Part shown: positions 9,621-17,402 of the stretch, piece after piece
How the letters are laid out: each line of letters starts with the position of its first letter
Position numbering within the stretch: position 1 is the stretch's first letter
Source: Neisseria meningitidis
GTDB lineage: Bacteria; Pseudomonadota; Gammaproteobacteria; Burkholderiales; Neisseriaceae
Length of the DNA: 64,000 nucleotides
Reading direction: 5' to 3'
NCBI RefSeq assembly: GCF_900638555.1
Contig: NZ_LR134525.1
Location: 310,001-374,000, forward strand
Program-made: the position numbers and the translations under genes
Notes under the pieces: generated by a model
Told to the model about the DNA's origin: nothing
What the model saw: only the letters and a program-made list of their open reading frames with translations
The model's database searches: none

Positions 9621-11000
9621 CGTCATTCCCGCGCAGGCGGGAATCTAGAATTTCAATGCCTCAAGAATTTATCGGAAAAAACCAAAACCCTTCCGCCGTC
9701 ATTCCCACGAAAGTGGGAATCTAGAAATGAAAAGCAGCAGGAATTTATCGGAAATGACCGAAACCGAACGGACTGGATTCCCACTTCCGTAGGAATGACG
9801 GTTCAGTTGCTACGGTTACTGTCAGGTTTCGGTTATGTTGGAATTTCGGGAAACTTATGAATCGTCATTCCCGCGCAGGCGGGAATCTAGAATTTCAATG
9901 CCTCAAGAATTTATCGGAAAAAACCAAAACCCTTCCGCCGTCATTCCCACGAAAGTGGGAATCTAGAAATGAAAAGCAGCAGGAATTTATCGGAAATGAC
10001 CGAAACTGAACGGACTGGATTCCCGCTTTTGCGGGAATGACGGGATGTGGGTTCGTGGGAATGACGTGGTGCAGGTTTCCGTGCGGATGGATTCGTCATT
10101 CCCGCGCAGGCGGGAATCCAGACCTTAGAACAACAGCAATATTCAAAGATTATCTGAAAGTCTGAGATTCTAGATTCCCACTTTCGTGGGAATGACGTTT
10201 CAGTTGCTACGGTTACTGTCAGGTTTCGGTTATGTTGGAATTTCGGGAAACTTATGAATCGTCATTCCCGCGCAGGCGGGAATCCAGACCTTAGAACAAC
10301 AGCAATATTCAAAGATTATCTGAAAGTCTGAGATTCTAGATTCCCGCTTTTGCGGGAATGACGGTTCAGTTGCTACGGTTATTGTCAGGTTTCGGTTATG
10401 TTGGAATTTCGGGAAACTTATGAATCGTCATTCCCGCGCAGGCGGGAATCCGATCCGTTCGGTACGGAAACTTATCGGGAAAAAAGGTTTCTTGAGATTT
10501 TACGTCCTGGATTCCCACTTTCGTGGAAATGACGGGATTTTAGGTTTCTGATTTTGGTTTTCTGTTTTTGTGGGAATGACGGGATGTAGGTTCGTAGGAA
10601 TGACGTGGTGCAGGTTTCCGTGCGGATGGATTCGTCATTCCCGCGCAGGCGGGAATCTAGTCTGTTCGGTTTCAGTTATTTCCGATAAATGCCTGTTGCT
10701 TTTCATTTCTAGATTCCCACTTTCGTGGGAATGACGGGATTTTAGGTTTCTGATTTTGGTTTTCTGTCCTTGTGGGAATGACGGGATGTAGGTTCGTGGG
10801 AATGACGTGGTGCAGGTTTCCGTGCGGATGGATTCGTCATTCCCGCGCAGGCGGGAATCTAGACTTTAGAACAACAGCAATATTCAAAGATTATCTGAAA
10901 GTTTGAGATTCTAGATTCCCACTTTCGTGGGAATGACGAAAAGTTGCGGGAATGACGAAAAGTTGCGGGAATGACGGAAAGTGGCGGGAATGACGGTTCG
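9621..11000. repeat. dRS3/NIME repeat array
   Basis: About 1.4 kb without genes. Around 16 copies of the 20-base dRS3 inverted repeat (ATTCCC, eight variable bases, GGGAAT) separate repeat cassettes typical of neisserial NIME arrays. One cassette of roughly 130 bases recurs at 9654 and 9894; another (the AACAACAGCAATATTCAAAG type) recurs at about 10124, 10287 and 10867; a GGTTTCGGTTATGTTGG cassette occurs three times. Short GTTGCGGGAATGACG units repeat at the right end. Such arrays are recombination substrates next to surface-antigen genes. Confidence 0.92.
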
Positions 11001-11051
11001 GGCATTCCTTAAATCACCCGTGTATCGCTGTAAATCTTAGAGATGGCGGAA

Positions 11052-11122
11052 TATAGCGGATTAACAAAAACCAGTACGGCAAGGCGAGGCAACGCCGTAC
11101 TGGTTTTTGTTAATCCACTATA
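11052..11122 (+). repeat. Minimal 71-bp Correia-type element
   Basis: TATAGCGGATTAACAAAAA and TTTTTGTTAATCCACTATA bracket a short core in which CCAGTACGGC and GCCGTACTGG are also inverted. It is nearly one long hairpin just beyond the stop of the NirV-like gene. It looks like two Correia terminal halves joined with the central part lost. Confidence 0.75.
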
Positions 11123-11132
11123 ATTGAAGGGG

Positions 11133-11888
11133 TTATCGGCTTGTGCAACGGAAGCCCAAGTTGTGCAAGACGTATTTGGATTGCAGGCTGGTGCGGATGC
11201 CGTAGCGGAGGAAGGCGGCATAGTTGGACGAGTCGCTCGACCCGACAGATGCGCCGCTGCAAAACATTTGGGCGTTGGCATTGCCGGAAGAAAGCAGGCT
11301 GCTGTTGAAATCTTCCGTCCATTCCCAAATCAGACCGTGCATATCATAAACGCCCCAGTAGTTCGGGCGACCTTTGCCGACATCGTGCAGGTCTTTCCGT
11401 CCGCCGTCGGCATACCAATCGAGAATAGTGCGGTTGTAGCCGGGTTCGTTTGAGCCGTTTTTCTGCGTGGCGGAAGCAAGTCCAGCAAATTCCCATTCGT
11501 CAATAGTCGGTAGGCGTTTGCCTTGTGCGGCGCAATAGGCGTTGGCAGCAAACCAGGAAACATTGGTTACCGGTTGTTTTAATTCGCCCGCCTTCGGCGC
11601 ATAGCTGCGGCTGCCGTTTTTCATCCAATGCTTCAGGTAAGCGGGTTCTGCCTGTTTGGAACCGATCCTGCCTTTTTGCCATTGGGGGTGGCTGTTGACA
11701 AATTCGGCAAACTCGGCATTGGTAACGGGATATTTATCCAGTTTGAACGGTTTGACTTTAATCAGACCGGTATCTTTTTTCAGATAAAGCGGGCGGTAGC
11801 TGCCGCCTTCGATTTGAACCATTTCGGCAGCTGCCGCTTGAGTGCCGGCGAGTGCCGCACAGAGAAAGAGTAACCGGGTAAACTTCAT
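11133..11888 (-). CDS. Secreted formylglycine-generating-enzyme-fold protein, NirV-like
   Basis: The 251 residues begin with a signal peptide (MKFTRLLFLCAALAGTQAAAA) and then the FGE-sulfatase/SUMF1 fold: MVQIEGGSY near 24, DKYPVTNAEFAEFV near 52, PVTNVSWFAANAYCAAQGKRLPT near 105, LPTIDEWEFA, GVYDMHGLIWEWTED near 180 and a C-terminal LGFRCTSR. Proteins of this fold called NirV accompany copper nitrite reductase genes in other denitrifiers. Here it is directly downstream of aniA on the same strand, so a periplasmic role in AniA maturation is plausible but not shown by sequence. It is not known to be a true formylglycine enzyme. Confidence 0.8.
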   Translation of the reverse strand: MKFTRLLFLCAALAGTQAAAAEMVQIEGGSYRPLYLKKDTGLIKVKPFKLDKYPVTNAEFAEFVNSHPQWQKGRIGSKQAEPAYLKHWMKNGSRSYAPKAGELKQPVTNVSWFAANAYCAAQGKRLPTIDEWEFAGLASATQKNGSNEPGYNRTILDWYADGGRKDLHDVGKGRPNYWGVYDMHGLIWEWTEDFNSSLLSSGNANAQMFCSGASVGSSDSSNYAAFLRYGIRTSLQSKYVLHNLGFRCTSR

Positions 11889-11922
11889 ATCATGCCTCCT
11901 GACAGGCAGTTAAAATTGATTT

Positions 11923-11964
11923 TTCAGACGGCATTTTAAACAAAAAGCCGCGAATGCCGTCTGA
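11923..11964. repeat. Spaced DUS pair between aniA and the NirV-like gene
   Basis: TTCAGACGGCAT and ATGCCGTCTGAA face outward, separated by 18 bases. This is the reverse of the usual hairpin order, but the words still pair. It may be an uptake site without terminator function. Confidence 0.55.
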
Positions 11965-12002
11965 AGAATCAATCTTCCGAAAGGAAAGATTGGTTGTTAA
12001 AA

Positions 12003-12041
12003 AACCACTGCCGTGCGTAATTAAGTACGGCGGCAGTGGTT
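12003..12041 (-). terminator. Intrinsic terminator of aniA
   Basis: AACCACTGCCG and CGGCAGTGGTT form an 11-bp stem. On the minus strand it is followed by a run of T (plus-strand A-run from 11999). It lies 27 bases after the aniA stop, so the NirV-like gene downstream is reached only by readthrough or from its own promoter. Confidence 0.8.
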
Positions 12042-12067
12042 CGTTTGCCTAAAAATGGGTGTTCAAT

Positions 12068-13240
12068 TTAGTAATCGCTTTTTGCAGGAGCAGAGGCTGC
12101 AGGAGCAGAAGCTGCGGGAGCGGAAGCAGCAGGAGCTGCACCGTTACCGGCGTAAGCGGTATCACTCAATTTTTGAGTCATGATTTCAGGGTTTTCTGCA
12201 CCTTCTACTTTCAATTGACCCAGTGCGCCTTTGTTGAATGCGCGGAAGATAGAGTGGTCAACCAAAGTGTAGCTGCCTGGGATGTCGACTTTGAATTCGA
12301 CAATGGCAGAGCCGCCGGCAGGAACGATGGTACTTTGTACGTTTTCGTTAATCAGTTTGCCGCCTTCAACATAAACTTTGTCGAAGATTTCACCGATTAC
12401 GTGGAAGGAAGACACCAAGTTCGGACCGCCGTTACCAACGTACATACGTACAGTTTCGCCTGCTTTGGCTTTCAGGGCGTTGTCGCCGGCGATAGCACCT
12501 ACGTGACCGTTGAATACGACGTATTCAGGCTGTTCGGCAACGGCTTTGTCCATATCGAACGGTTGCAGACCTTGCGCGCCTTTTTTGCCTTTGGTGTAGA
12601 AGTCGCCTTGGACGATGTAGAACTCTTTATCCACTTTCGGCAGGCCTTCTTTAGGCTCGACCAAAATCAGGCCGTACATACCGTTGGCGATGTGCATACC
12701 GACCGGCGCGACGGCGCAGTGGTAGATGTACAGACCCGGTTGCAGGGCTTTGAAGCTGAATGTGGAAGTGCGGCCCGGGGCGGTAAAGGTCGCGGCTGCA
12801 CCGCCGCCCTGACCGGTTGCGGCGTGGAAGTCGACGTTGTGCGGAACGGTAGAAGAAGGATTGTTGGAAAATTCCACTTCAACCGTATCGCCTTCGCGTA
12901 CGCGGATCATGCGACCCGGAACGTCGCCGTCAAATGTCCAGTAGCGGTATTCCACACCGTCGTCCATTTTCATGGTTTTTTCGACGGTTTCCATTTTCAC
13001 GCGTACTTTGGCAGGGTAGTCGCGGTCGATTGCGGGAGGTACTTCAGGAGCGTGGGTGGTAACCGCATCGATAACGGGCAGTTCGCCTGCCGGAGTTTCG
13101 GCGGCAGCTTGCGTAGCGGAGCTTGCAGCTTCAGCGGAAGCGGCAGGGGTTTCGGCAGGGGCTTGAGCAGCTTGTTCGCCACCGCAGGCGGCTAAAGCAA
13201 ACATAGAAGCGATAATTGCAGCTAAGGCTTGGCGTTTCAT
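12068..13240 (-). CDS. aniA: Copper-containing nitrite reductase AniA (lipoprotein)
   Basis: Outer-membrane-anchored enzyme reducing nitrite to nitric oxide during oxygen-limited growth. The 390 residues begin with a lipoprotein signal ending LAACGG and an Ala/Glu-rich linker, then two cupredoxin domains. Copper ligands lie in [10 protein letters not shown], in the Cys-His cluster [17 protein letters not shown] and in [12 protein letters not shown]. The C-terminus carries ASAPA-type tandem repeats, a variable tail known for AniA. No frameshift is seen, so this strain should make active enzyme. The product nitric oxide is the substrate of the divergent norB. Confidence 0.97.
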   Translation of the reverse strand: MKRQALAAIIASMFALAACGGEQAAQAPAETPAASAEAASSATQAAAETPAGELPVIDAVTTHAPEVPPAIDRDYPAKVRVKMETVEKTMKMDDGVEYRYWTFDGDVPGRMIRVREGDTVEVEFSNNPSSTVPHNVDFHAATGQGGGAAATFTAPGRTSTFSFKALQPGLYIYHCAVAPVGMHIANGMYGLILVEPKEGLPKVDKEFYIVQGDFYTKGKKGAQGLQPFDMDKAVAEQPEYVVFNGHVGAIAGDNALKAKAGETVRMYVGNGGPNLVSSFHVIGEIFDKVYVEGGKLINENVQSTIVPAGGSAIVEFKVDIPGSYTLVDHSIFRAFNKGALGQLKVEGAENPEIMTQKLSDTAYAGNGAAPAASAPAASAPAASAPAKSDY

Positions 13241-13329
13241 GATGTTTTCCTTTTGTAAGAAAAGTAAATTGTCCTGAAAGGATTGGTTAAGAACTGGTGT
13301 GATTATGCGGTTGCTTACCTATGTATATT

Positions 13330-13343
13330 TTGATTTAGGTCAA
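13330..13343. promoter_or_regulatory. FNR-type site in the aniA-norB control region
   Basis: TTGATTTAGGTCAA matches the FNR half-site pattern TTGAT-N4-ATCAA with one change. It lies 90 bases before the aniA start. FNR activation of aniA under oxygen limitation is established for Neisseria; that this is the site is inferred from position and match. Confidence 0.75.
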
Positions 13344-13477
13344 GTAATTCAATAAATATGAACTTAAAATGACACTTCTAATACTTTATAACTACTAAAA
13401 ATTACAATGAATAGGCTGATTTGCTAGGGGCTTCGGCAGAGCAGGCAAAGGCAGGGCAATTTCCGAGTAAAGAATAA

Positions 13478-13492
13478 TGATAGTTATTATCA
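13478..13492. promoter_or_regulatory. AT-rich palindrome upstream of norB, possible Fur or other operator
   Basis: TGATAGTTATTATCA has perfect five-base arms and lies in a run resembling a Fur box. A TACAAT that could be the norB -10 lies about 60 bases further on (near 13555), and TTCATATTCTGTGAA near 13571 is another imperfect inverted repeat where an NsrR-type repressor could act. Regulator identities are guesses. Confidence 0.4.
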
Positions 13493-13621
13493 TATATGTA
13501 TTTGTTTTATATGTGAGTTTGTTTGAACAAATGTTTATTTGCGCGGTAAACCGTGCTACAATCTTTAACATTCATATTCTGTGAATTTTAAACAACTGCT
13601 TTATTAAAAGGAGCTCTCAAA

Positions 13622-15877
13622 ATGGGACAGTACAAGAAGCTGTGGTACTTGCTGTTTGCCGTTCTGGCGGTATGCTTTACCATTCTTGGCTATATGGGCA
13701 GCGAGGTTTATAAGAAAGCCCCGCCTTACCCCGAACAGGTCGTTTCCGCATCAGGCAAAGTGCTGATGACGAAAGACGATATTTTGGCAGGTCAGTCTGC
13801 GTGGCAGAGTACCGGCGGTATGGAAGTCGGTTCGATTCTGGGTCACGGCGCATATCAGGCTCCGGACTGGACGGCCGACTGGCTACATCGTGAGTTGTCC
13901 GCTTGGTTGGATTTGACCGCGCAACAGACTTACGGCAAAAAATTCGATGAAGTTTCCCCTGAAGAACAAGCCGTTCTGAAAACCCGACTGGCTGACGAAT
14001 ACCGCAACCAAAGCCGTGTGAAGGAAGACGGTTCCGTAGTCATCAGTGATACGCGCGCGAAAGCCATCGAAAGCATCCTGCCTTATTACCACGGTGTTTA
14101 CGGCGACGATCCCGCGCTGCAAACCACCCGCGAACACTTTGCAATGAAAAACAACACATTGCCAAGTCAGGAAGCGCGTGAAAAACTGTTCGACTTCTTC
14201 TTCTGGACTTCTTGGTCTGCTTCGACCAACCGTCCCGGCGAGGTCTTTACCTACACCAACAACTGGCCGCACGAGCCTTTGATTAACAATGTACCGACTA
14301 CTGAAAACTACATGTGGTCGTTTACCAGTGTCGTACTGCTCTTGATGGGCATCGGTTTGTTGATGTGGGGTTATTCCTTCCTGACCAAACACGAGGAAGT
14401 GGAAGTGCCGTCTGAAGACCCGATTTCCAAAATCCAACTGACCCCTTCGCAAAAAGCATTGGGCAAATACGTCTTCCTGACGGTCGCTCTGTTTGTGGTA
14501 CAAGTATTGCTGGGCGGCCTGACCGCGCACTACACCGTCGAAGGTCAGGGTTTCTACGGCATCGATGAGGCGTTGGGCTTTGAAATGTCCGACTGGTTCC
14601 CCTATGCCCTGACCCGTACTTGGCACATCCAATCCGCCATCTTCTGGATTGCAACCGGCTTTTTGACGGCGGGTTTGTTCCTCGCGCCGATTGTCAACGG
14701 CGGCAAAGATCCCAAGTTCCAACGTGCAGGCGTGAACTTCCTCTATATCGCCCTCTTCATCGTGGTCGGCGGTTCTTACGCGGGCAACTTCTTCGCGTTG
14801 ACGCACATCCTTCCCCCCGAATTGAATTTCTGGTTCGGACACCAAGGTTACGAATACCTCGATTTGGGCCGTTTCTGGCAACTCCTGCTGATGGTCGGCC
14901 TGTTGTTGTGGCTGTTCCTGATGTTGCGCTGCACGGTTTCCGCCTTCAAAGAAAAAGGCGTGGACAAAAACCTGCTGGCAATCTTTGTCGCTTCTATGGT
15001 CGGTGTGGGCGTATTCTACGCACCGGGTCTGTTCTATGGCGAAAAATCCCCGATTGCCGTAATGGAATACTGGCGTTGGTGGGTGGTTCACCTGTGGGTG
15101 GAAGGCTTCTTTGAAGTATTTGCCACTGCCGCCTTTGCCTTTGTCTTCTACAATATGGGCTTTGTCCGCCGCAGTACCGCCACTGCCTCTACTCTGGCCG
15201 CTGCCGCCATCTTTATGTTGGGCGGCGTTCCGGGTACGCTGCACCACCTGTACTTCTCCGGCTCTACCTCCGCCTCTATGGCAATCGGCGCCTGCTTCTC
15301 CGCTTTGGAAGTCGTGCCGCTGGTGTTGCTGGGCCGTGAAGCATACGAGCATTGGTCTTACCAACACCTGTCCGACTGGGCGAAACGCCTGCGTTGGCCG
15401 CTGATGTGCTTCGTGGCAGTCGCCTTTTGGAATATGATCGGTGCCGGTGTATTCGGTTTCCTGATTAACCCGCCGATTTCCCTGTTCTATATCCAAGGTT
15501 TGAATACTTCTGCTGTTCATGCGCACGCCGCCTTGTTCGGTGTGTACGGTTTCTTGGCATTGGGCTTCGTATTGCTGGTTGCCCGTTATTTGAAACCGAA
15601 CGCGCAGTTTGACGACAAACTGATGACTTGGGGCTTCTGGCTGCTCAACGGCGGCTTGGTCGGTATGATTGCCATCAGCCTGTTGCCGGTTGGCGTGATT
15701 CAGGCATACGCCTCCATCACGCACGGTCTGTGGTATGCCCGCAGCGAAGAGTTCCTGCAAATGGAAATCCTCGATACCTTGCGTTGGGTACGTACGGCAG
15801 CTGACTTGGTCTTTATCGGCGGTGCAATCTGCGTTGCCATCCAAGCTACTAAAATCGTATTCGGCCGCGACAAATAA
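13622..15877 (+). CDS. norB: Quinol-dependent nitric oxide reductase (qNOR)
   Basis: Single-subunit heme-copper-family enzyme that reduces nitric oxide to nitrous oxide using quinol. The 751 residues are the qNOR length. A first membrane helix is followed by a ~190-residue periplasmic domain (GGMEVGSILGHGAYQAPDW), then about 12 more helices. Metal-ligand histidines lie in THILPPELNFWFGHQG, WWVVHLWVEGFFE, GTLHHLYFSG and VHAHAALFG. The ribosome site AAGGAG lies about 8 bases before the ATG. It is divergent from aniA, and the Mu-like prophage begins just after the stop codon. Confidence 0.97.
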   Translation: MGQYKKLWYLLFAVLAVCFTILGYMGSEVYKKAPPYPEQVVSASGKVLMTKDDILAGQSAWQSTGGMEVGSILGHGAYQAPDWTADWLHRELSAWLDLTAQQTYGKKFDEVSPEEQAVLKTRLADEYRNQSRVKEDGSVVISDTRAKAIESILPYYHGVYGDDPALQTTREHFAMKNNTLPSQEAREKLFDFFFWTSWSASTNRPGEVFTYTNNWPHEPLINNVPTTENYMWSFTSVVLLLMGIGLLMWGYSFLTKHEEVEVPSEDPISKIQLTPSQKALGKYVFLTVALFVVQVLLGGLTAHYTVEGQGFYGIDEALGFEMSDWFPYALTRTWHIQSAIFWIATGFLTAGLFLAPIVNGGKDPKFQRAGVNFLYIALFIVVGGSYAGNFFALTHILPPELNFWFGHQGYEYLDLGRFWQLLLMVGLLLWLFLMLRCTVSAFKEKGVDKNLLAIFVASMVGVGVFYAPGLFYGEKSPIAVMEYWRWWVVHLWVEGFFEVFATAAFAFVFYNMGFVRRSTATASTLAAAAIFMLGGVPGTLHHLYFSGSTSASMAIGACFSALEVVPLVLLGREAYEHWSYQHLSDWAKRLRWPLMCFVAVAFWNMIGAGVFGFLINPPISLFYIQGLNTSAVHAHAALFGVYGFLALGFVLLVARYLKPNAQFDDKLMTWGFWLLNGGLVGMIAISLLPVGVIQAYASITHGLWYARSEEFLQMEILDTLRWVRTAADLVFIGGAICVAIQATKIVFGRDK

Positions 15878-15900
15878 GTTTTGCGGTATGAAATGAGCAA

Positions 15901-15905
15901 CTTAT
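15901..15905 (+). repeat. Candidate 5-bp target duplication, left copy (CTTAT)
   Basis: CTTAT occurs here and at 55206-55210. Both copies lie 10-13 bases outside the outermost transposase-site-like words, the spacing expected for Mu-type ends with 5-bp target duplications. A rival pair is AAGTT at 15876-15880 and 55193-55197, but it overlaps the right terminal site. Neither choice gives TG/CA termini, so the boundary is uncertain. Confidence 0.45.
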
Positions 15906-15917
15906 GGGGTAGGTATT

Positions 15918-16060
15918 ATTTTGACACCTTTAGAAAGAAAGCAAAAGAAGGCGAAAATTTTAAAGGAAACAAAAATTTGAACGGAAATTTAGGAAAAAGC
16001 GGCTTTGACACCTTTAGGTGCAAAGTAGGTAGAAAGTGATATAACTTTGATACCTTTTTT
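15918..16060 (+). promoter_or_regulatory. Left-end transposase-binding-site array
   Basis: Three related words: TTTTGACACCTTTAG near 15919, CTTTGACACCTTTAG near 16003 and ACTTTGATACCTTT near 16044. Spacing is unequal, as for L1-L3 in Mu. Matching inverted words lie at the right end. Between them is AT-rich DNA without a gene. Confidence 0.65.
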
Positions 16061-16108
16061 GCACGGTTTTGATGAGGTTTTGGGTTGATTTTGGTTTTAT
16101 TTGAATTG

Positions 16109-16141
16109 AACGGCGTTTGGAATATCCAAACGCCGTTTTTT
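16109..16141 (+). terminator. Inward-facing terminator at the prophage left edge
   Basis: AACGGCGTTTGG and CCAAACGCCGTT form a 12-bp stem followed by TTTTTT on the plus strand. It would stop readthrough from norB before it becomes antisense to the repressor gene, whose stop codon touches the T-run. On the minus strand no T-run follows. Confidence 0.75.
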
Positions 16142-16845
16142 TAGTTGACGGTACGGCCATACCATTCTACGCGTCCGATGATGGCTACATTTTGGTTGTC
16201 GTCGGTTAAATCTATTTCGAAAGGCTCATAAACCGGATTGGCTGATTTGACGAGCAGCTTGCCGGGTAGTTTTTGGATTTGTTTGACAAACAGGTGATTA
16301 TCGATGCGGATAACGTACAGGCCGTCGCGCGGGGTGGTTTCGGCGTGATTCACTAGGATGTTGTCGCCGTGGTTGAGTACGCCCTCCATCGAATCGCCCT
16401 TTACGGCGATGACGGACAGTTTGTCAAGCTGGCGGGTAACGTAGTTTTCTATCCAATAACGCCTGAATGCCATGCAGAATAAGGGCTTGTCGTCTTCTGC
16501 GGGATAGCCGTGCCCTGCGGCGGCGTAGACGTCGTAACGCGGGATAAAGACGAACTCGTCTAAGTTGATGGGGTTGCCGAGGGTATCGGTAGCCGTACCG
16601 TCGGTATGGGTACGGACTTCGACCGCTTGGCCTTTATTCATGTATGGCGAGCCTTGGCCGGTAAGAAGCCAGTTTAAATCGCAACCGGTTACTTCTTGAA
16701 TTTTAATCAGATAGTCTGCTGTTGGAATGGCACCGTCTTTCCAGACACGGCTAAAACCGGAGGCAGACATATCAATCTTATTGTAGAAGTCGGCGGGTTT
16801 GGCATTGTCCGGCCACAAAGATTTCAAACGCTCTAAAAAGTCCAT
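16141..16845 (-). CDS. Prophage repressor, CI-like with S24 peptidase domain
   Basis: Represses the early lytic promoter. The ATG at 16845 has AAAGGAC just upstream and gives 234 residues; the longer frame from 16890 is less likely. Residues 1-65 form a helix-turn-helix domain (NKIDMSASGFSRVWKDG, CDLNWLLTGQG). The C-terminal half is a LexA/CI-type S24 domain with GDSMEGVL (serine) and, some 40 residues on, GLYVIRIDNHLFVKQI (lysine), implying autocleavage after DNA damage. Phage Mu's own repressor is of another kind, so the switch resembles lambdoid phages. It is divergent from ner across an operator array. Confidence 0.9.
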   Translation of the reverse strand: MDFLERLKSLWPDNAKPADFYNKIDMSASGFSRVWKDGAIPTADYLIKIQEVTGCDLNWLLTGQGSPYMNKGQAVEVRTHTDGTATDTLGNPINLDEFVFIPRYDVYAAAGHGYPAEDDKPLFCMAFRRYWIENYVTRQLDKLSVIAVKGDSMEGVLNHGDNILVNHAETTPRDGLYVIRIDNHLFVKQIQKLPGKLLVKSANPVYEPFEIDLTDDNQNVAIIGRVEWYGRTVN

Positions 16846-16853
16846 GATTGTCC

Positions 16854-16997
16854 TTTTGCTTAGAATTTCGCATTTAAGCAAAAAATACACTTCTTTTGCT
16901 TAAAATTAATTCGTCAAATAATCAAATAGATGGCTAATATTTTGCTTTTTTGCGTTATATTTCTAAGCAAAAGAGTTGCAATAACCTTTTTTGCTTA
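16854..16997. promoter_or_regulatory. Operator array between repressor and ner
   Basis: The 9-mer TTTTGCTTA occurs exactly five times: forward at 16854, 16894 and 16989, reversed at 16875 and 16964; a near copy (TTTTGCTTT) is at 16940. The sites cover both divergent starts, with the first copy within 10 bases of the repressor ATG. This is what an operator region for the CI-like repressor and/or Ner should look like. Confidence 0.85.
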
Positions 16998-17061
16998 GTA
17001 TTATTCACTCACTTAATCAATTAACGAAGTAAATCACATTACTGAATGGAATAAGTCAATT

Positions 17062-17325
17062 ATGCAAAAAAACGCAACGCCGAAAAACTGGCACCGCGCG
17101 GATATTGTTGCTGCTTTGAAAAAGAAAGGCTGGTCGCTTCGAGCACTTTCAATAGAAGCGGGGTTGTCGCCGAATACGCTTAGAAGCGCACTGGCCGCCC
17201 CTTATCTTAAGGGAGAAAGGATTATTGCCGCTGCAATCGGAGTGGAACCGGAAGAGATTTGGCCCGAACGGTATGCAGATCGGAATTTAAAACCTGTTTT
17301 CCCCAAAAGAGTAGTTAATGGATAA
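17062..17325 (+). CDS. ner: Ner-like early regulator
   Basis: The 87-residue helix-turn-helix protein has the Ner/Nlp pattern: NWHRADIVAALKKKGWSLRALSIEAGLSPNTLRSAL, then a C-terminal helix with IAAAIGVEPEEIWPERY. In Mu, Ner turns down both the repressor and the early promoter. It is the first plus-strand gene after the operators and lies 77 bases before the transposase gene. Confidence 0.9.
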   Translation: MQKNATPKNWHRADIVAALKKKGWSLRALSIEAGLSPNTLRSALAAPYLKGERIIAAAIGVEPEEIWPERYADRNLKPVFPKRVVNG

Positions 17326-17402
17326 GTGGTTTTCGATTTAGTTCCTTAAATGCTAAAGGTTATACGCATTTAAGTAAAACACAAAAAGAAAGAAATAGCA
17401 AA

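Noticed and set aside
9621..11000. Possible CRISPR array
   Set aside because: The repeats are the palindromic dRS3 20-mers with other repeats between them, spacing is irregular, the 'spacers' themselves recur, and no cas genes are near.
13883..15844. 653-codon minus-strand open frame opposite norB
   Set aside because: His/Gln/Arg-rich shadow of membrane-protein codons; norB on the plus strand explains the sequence fully.
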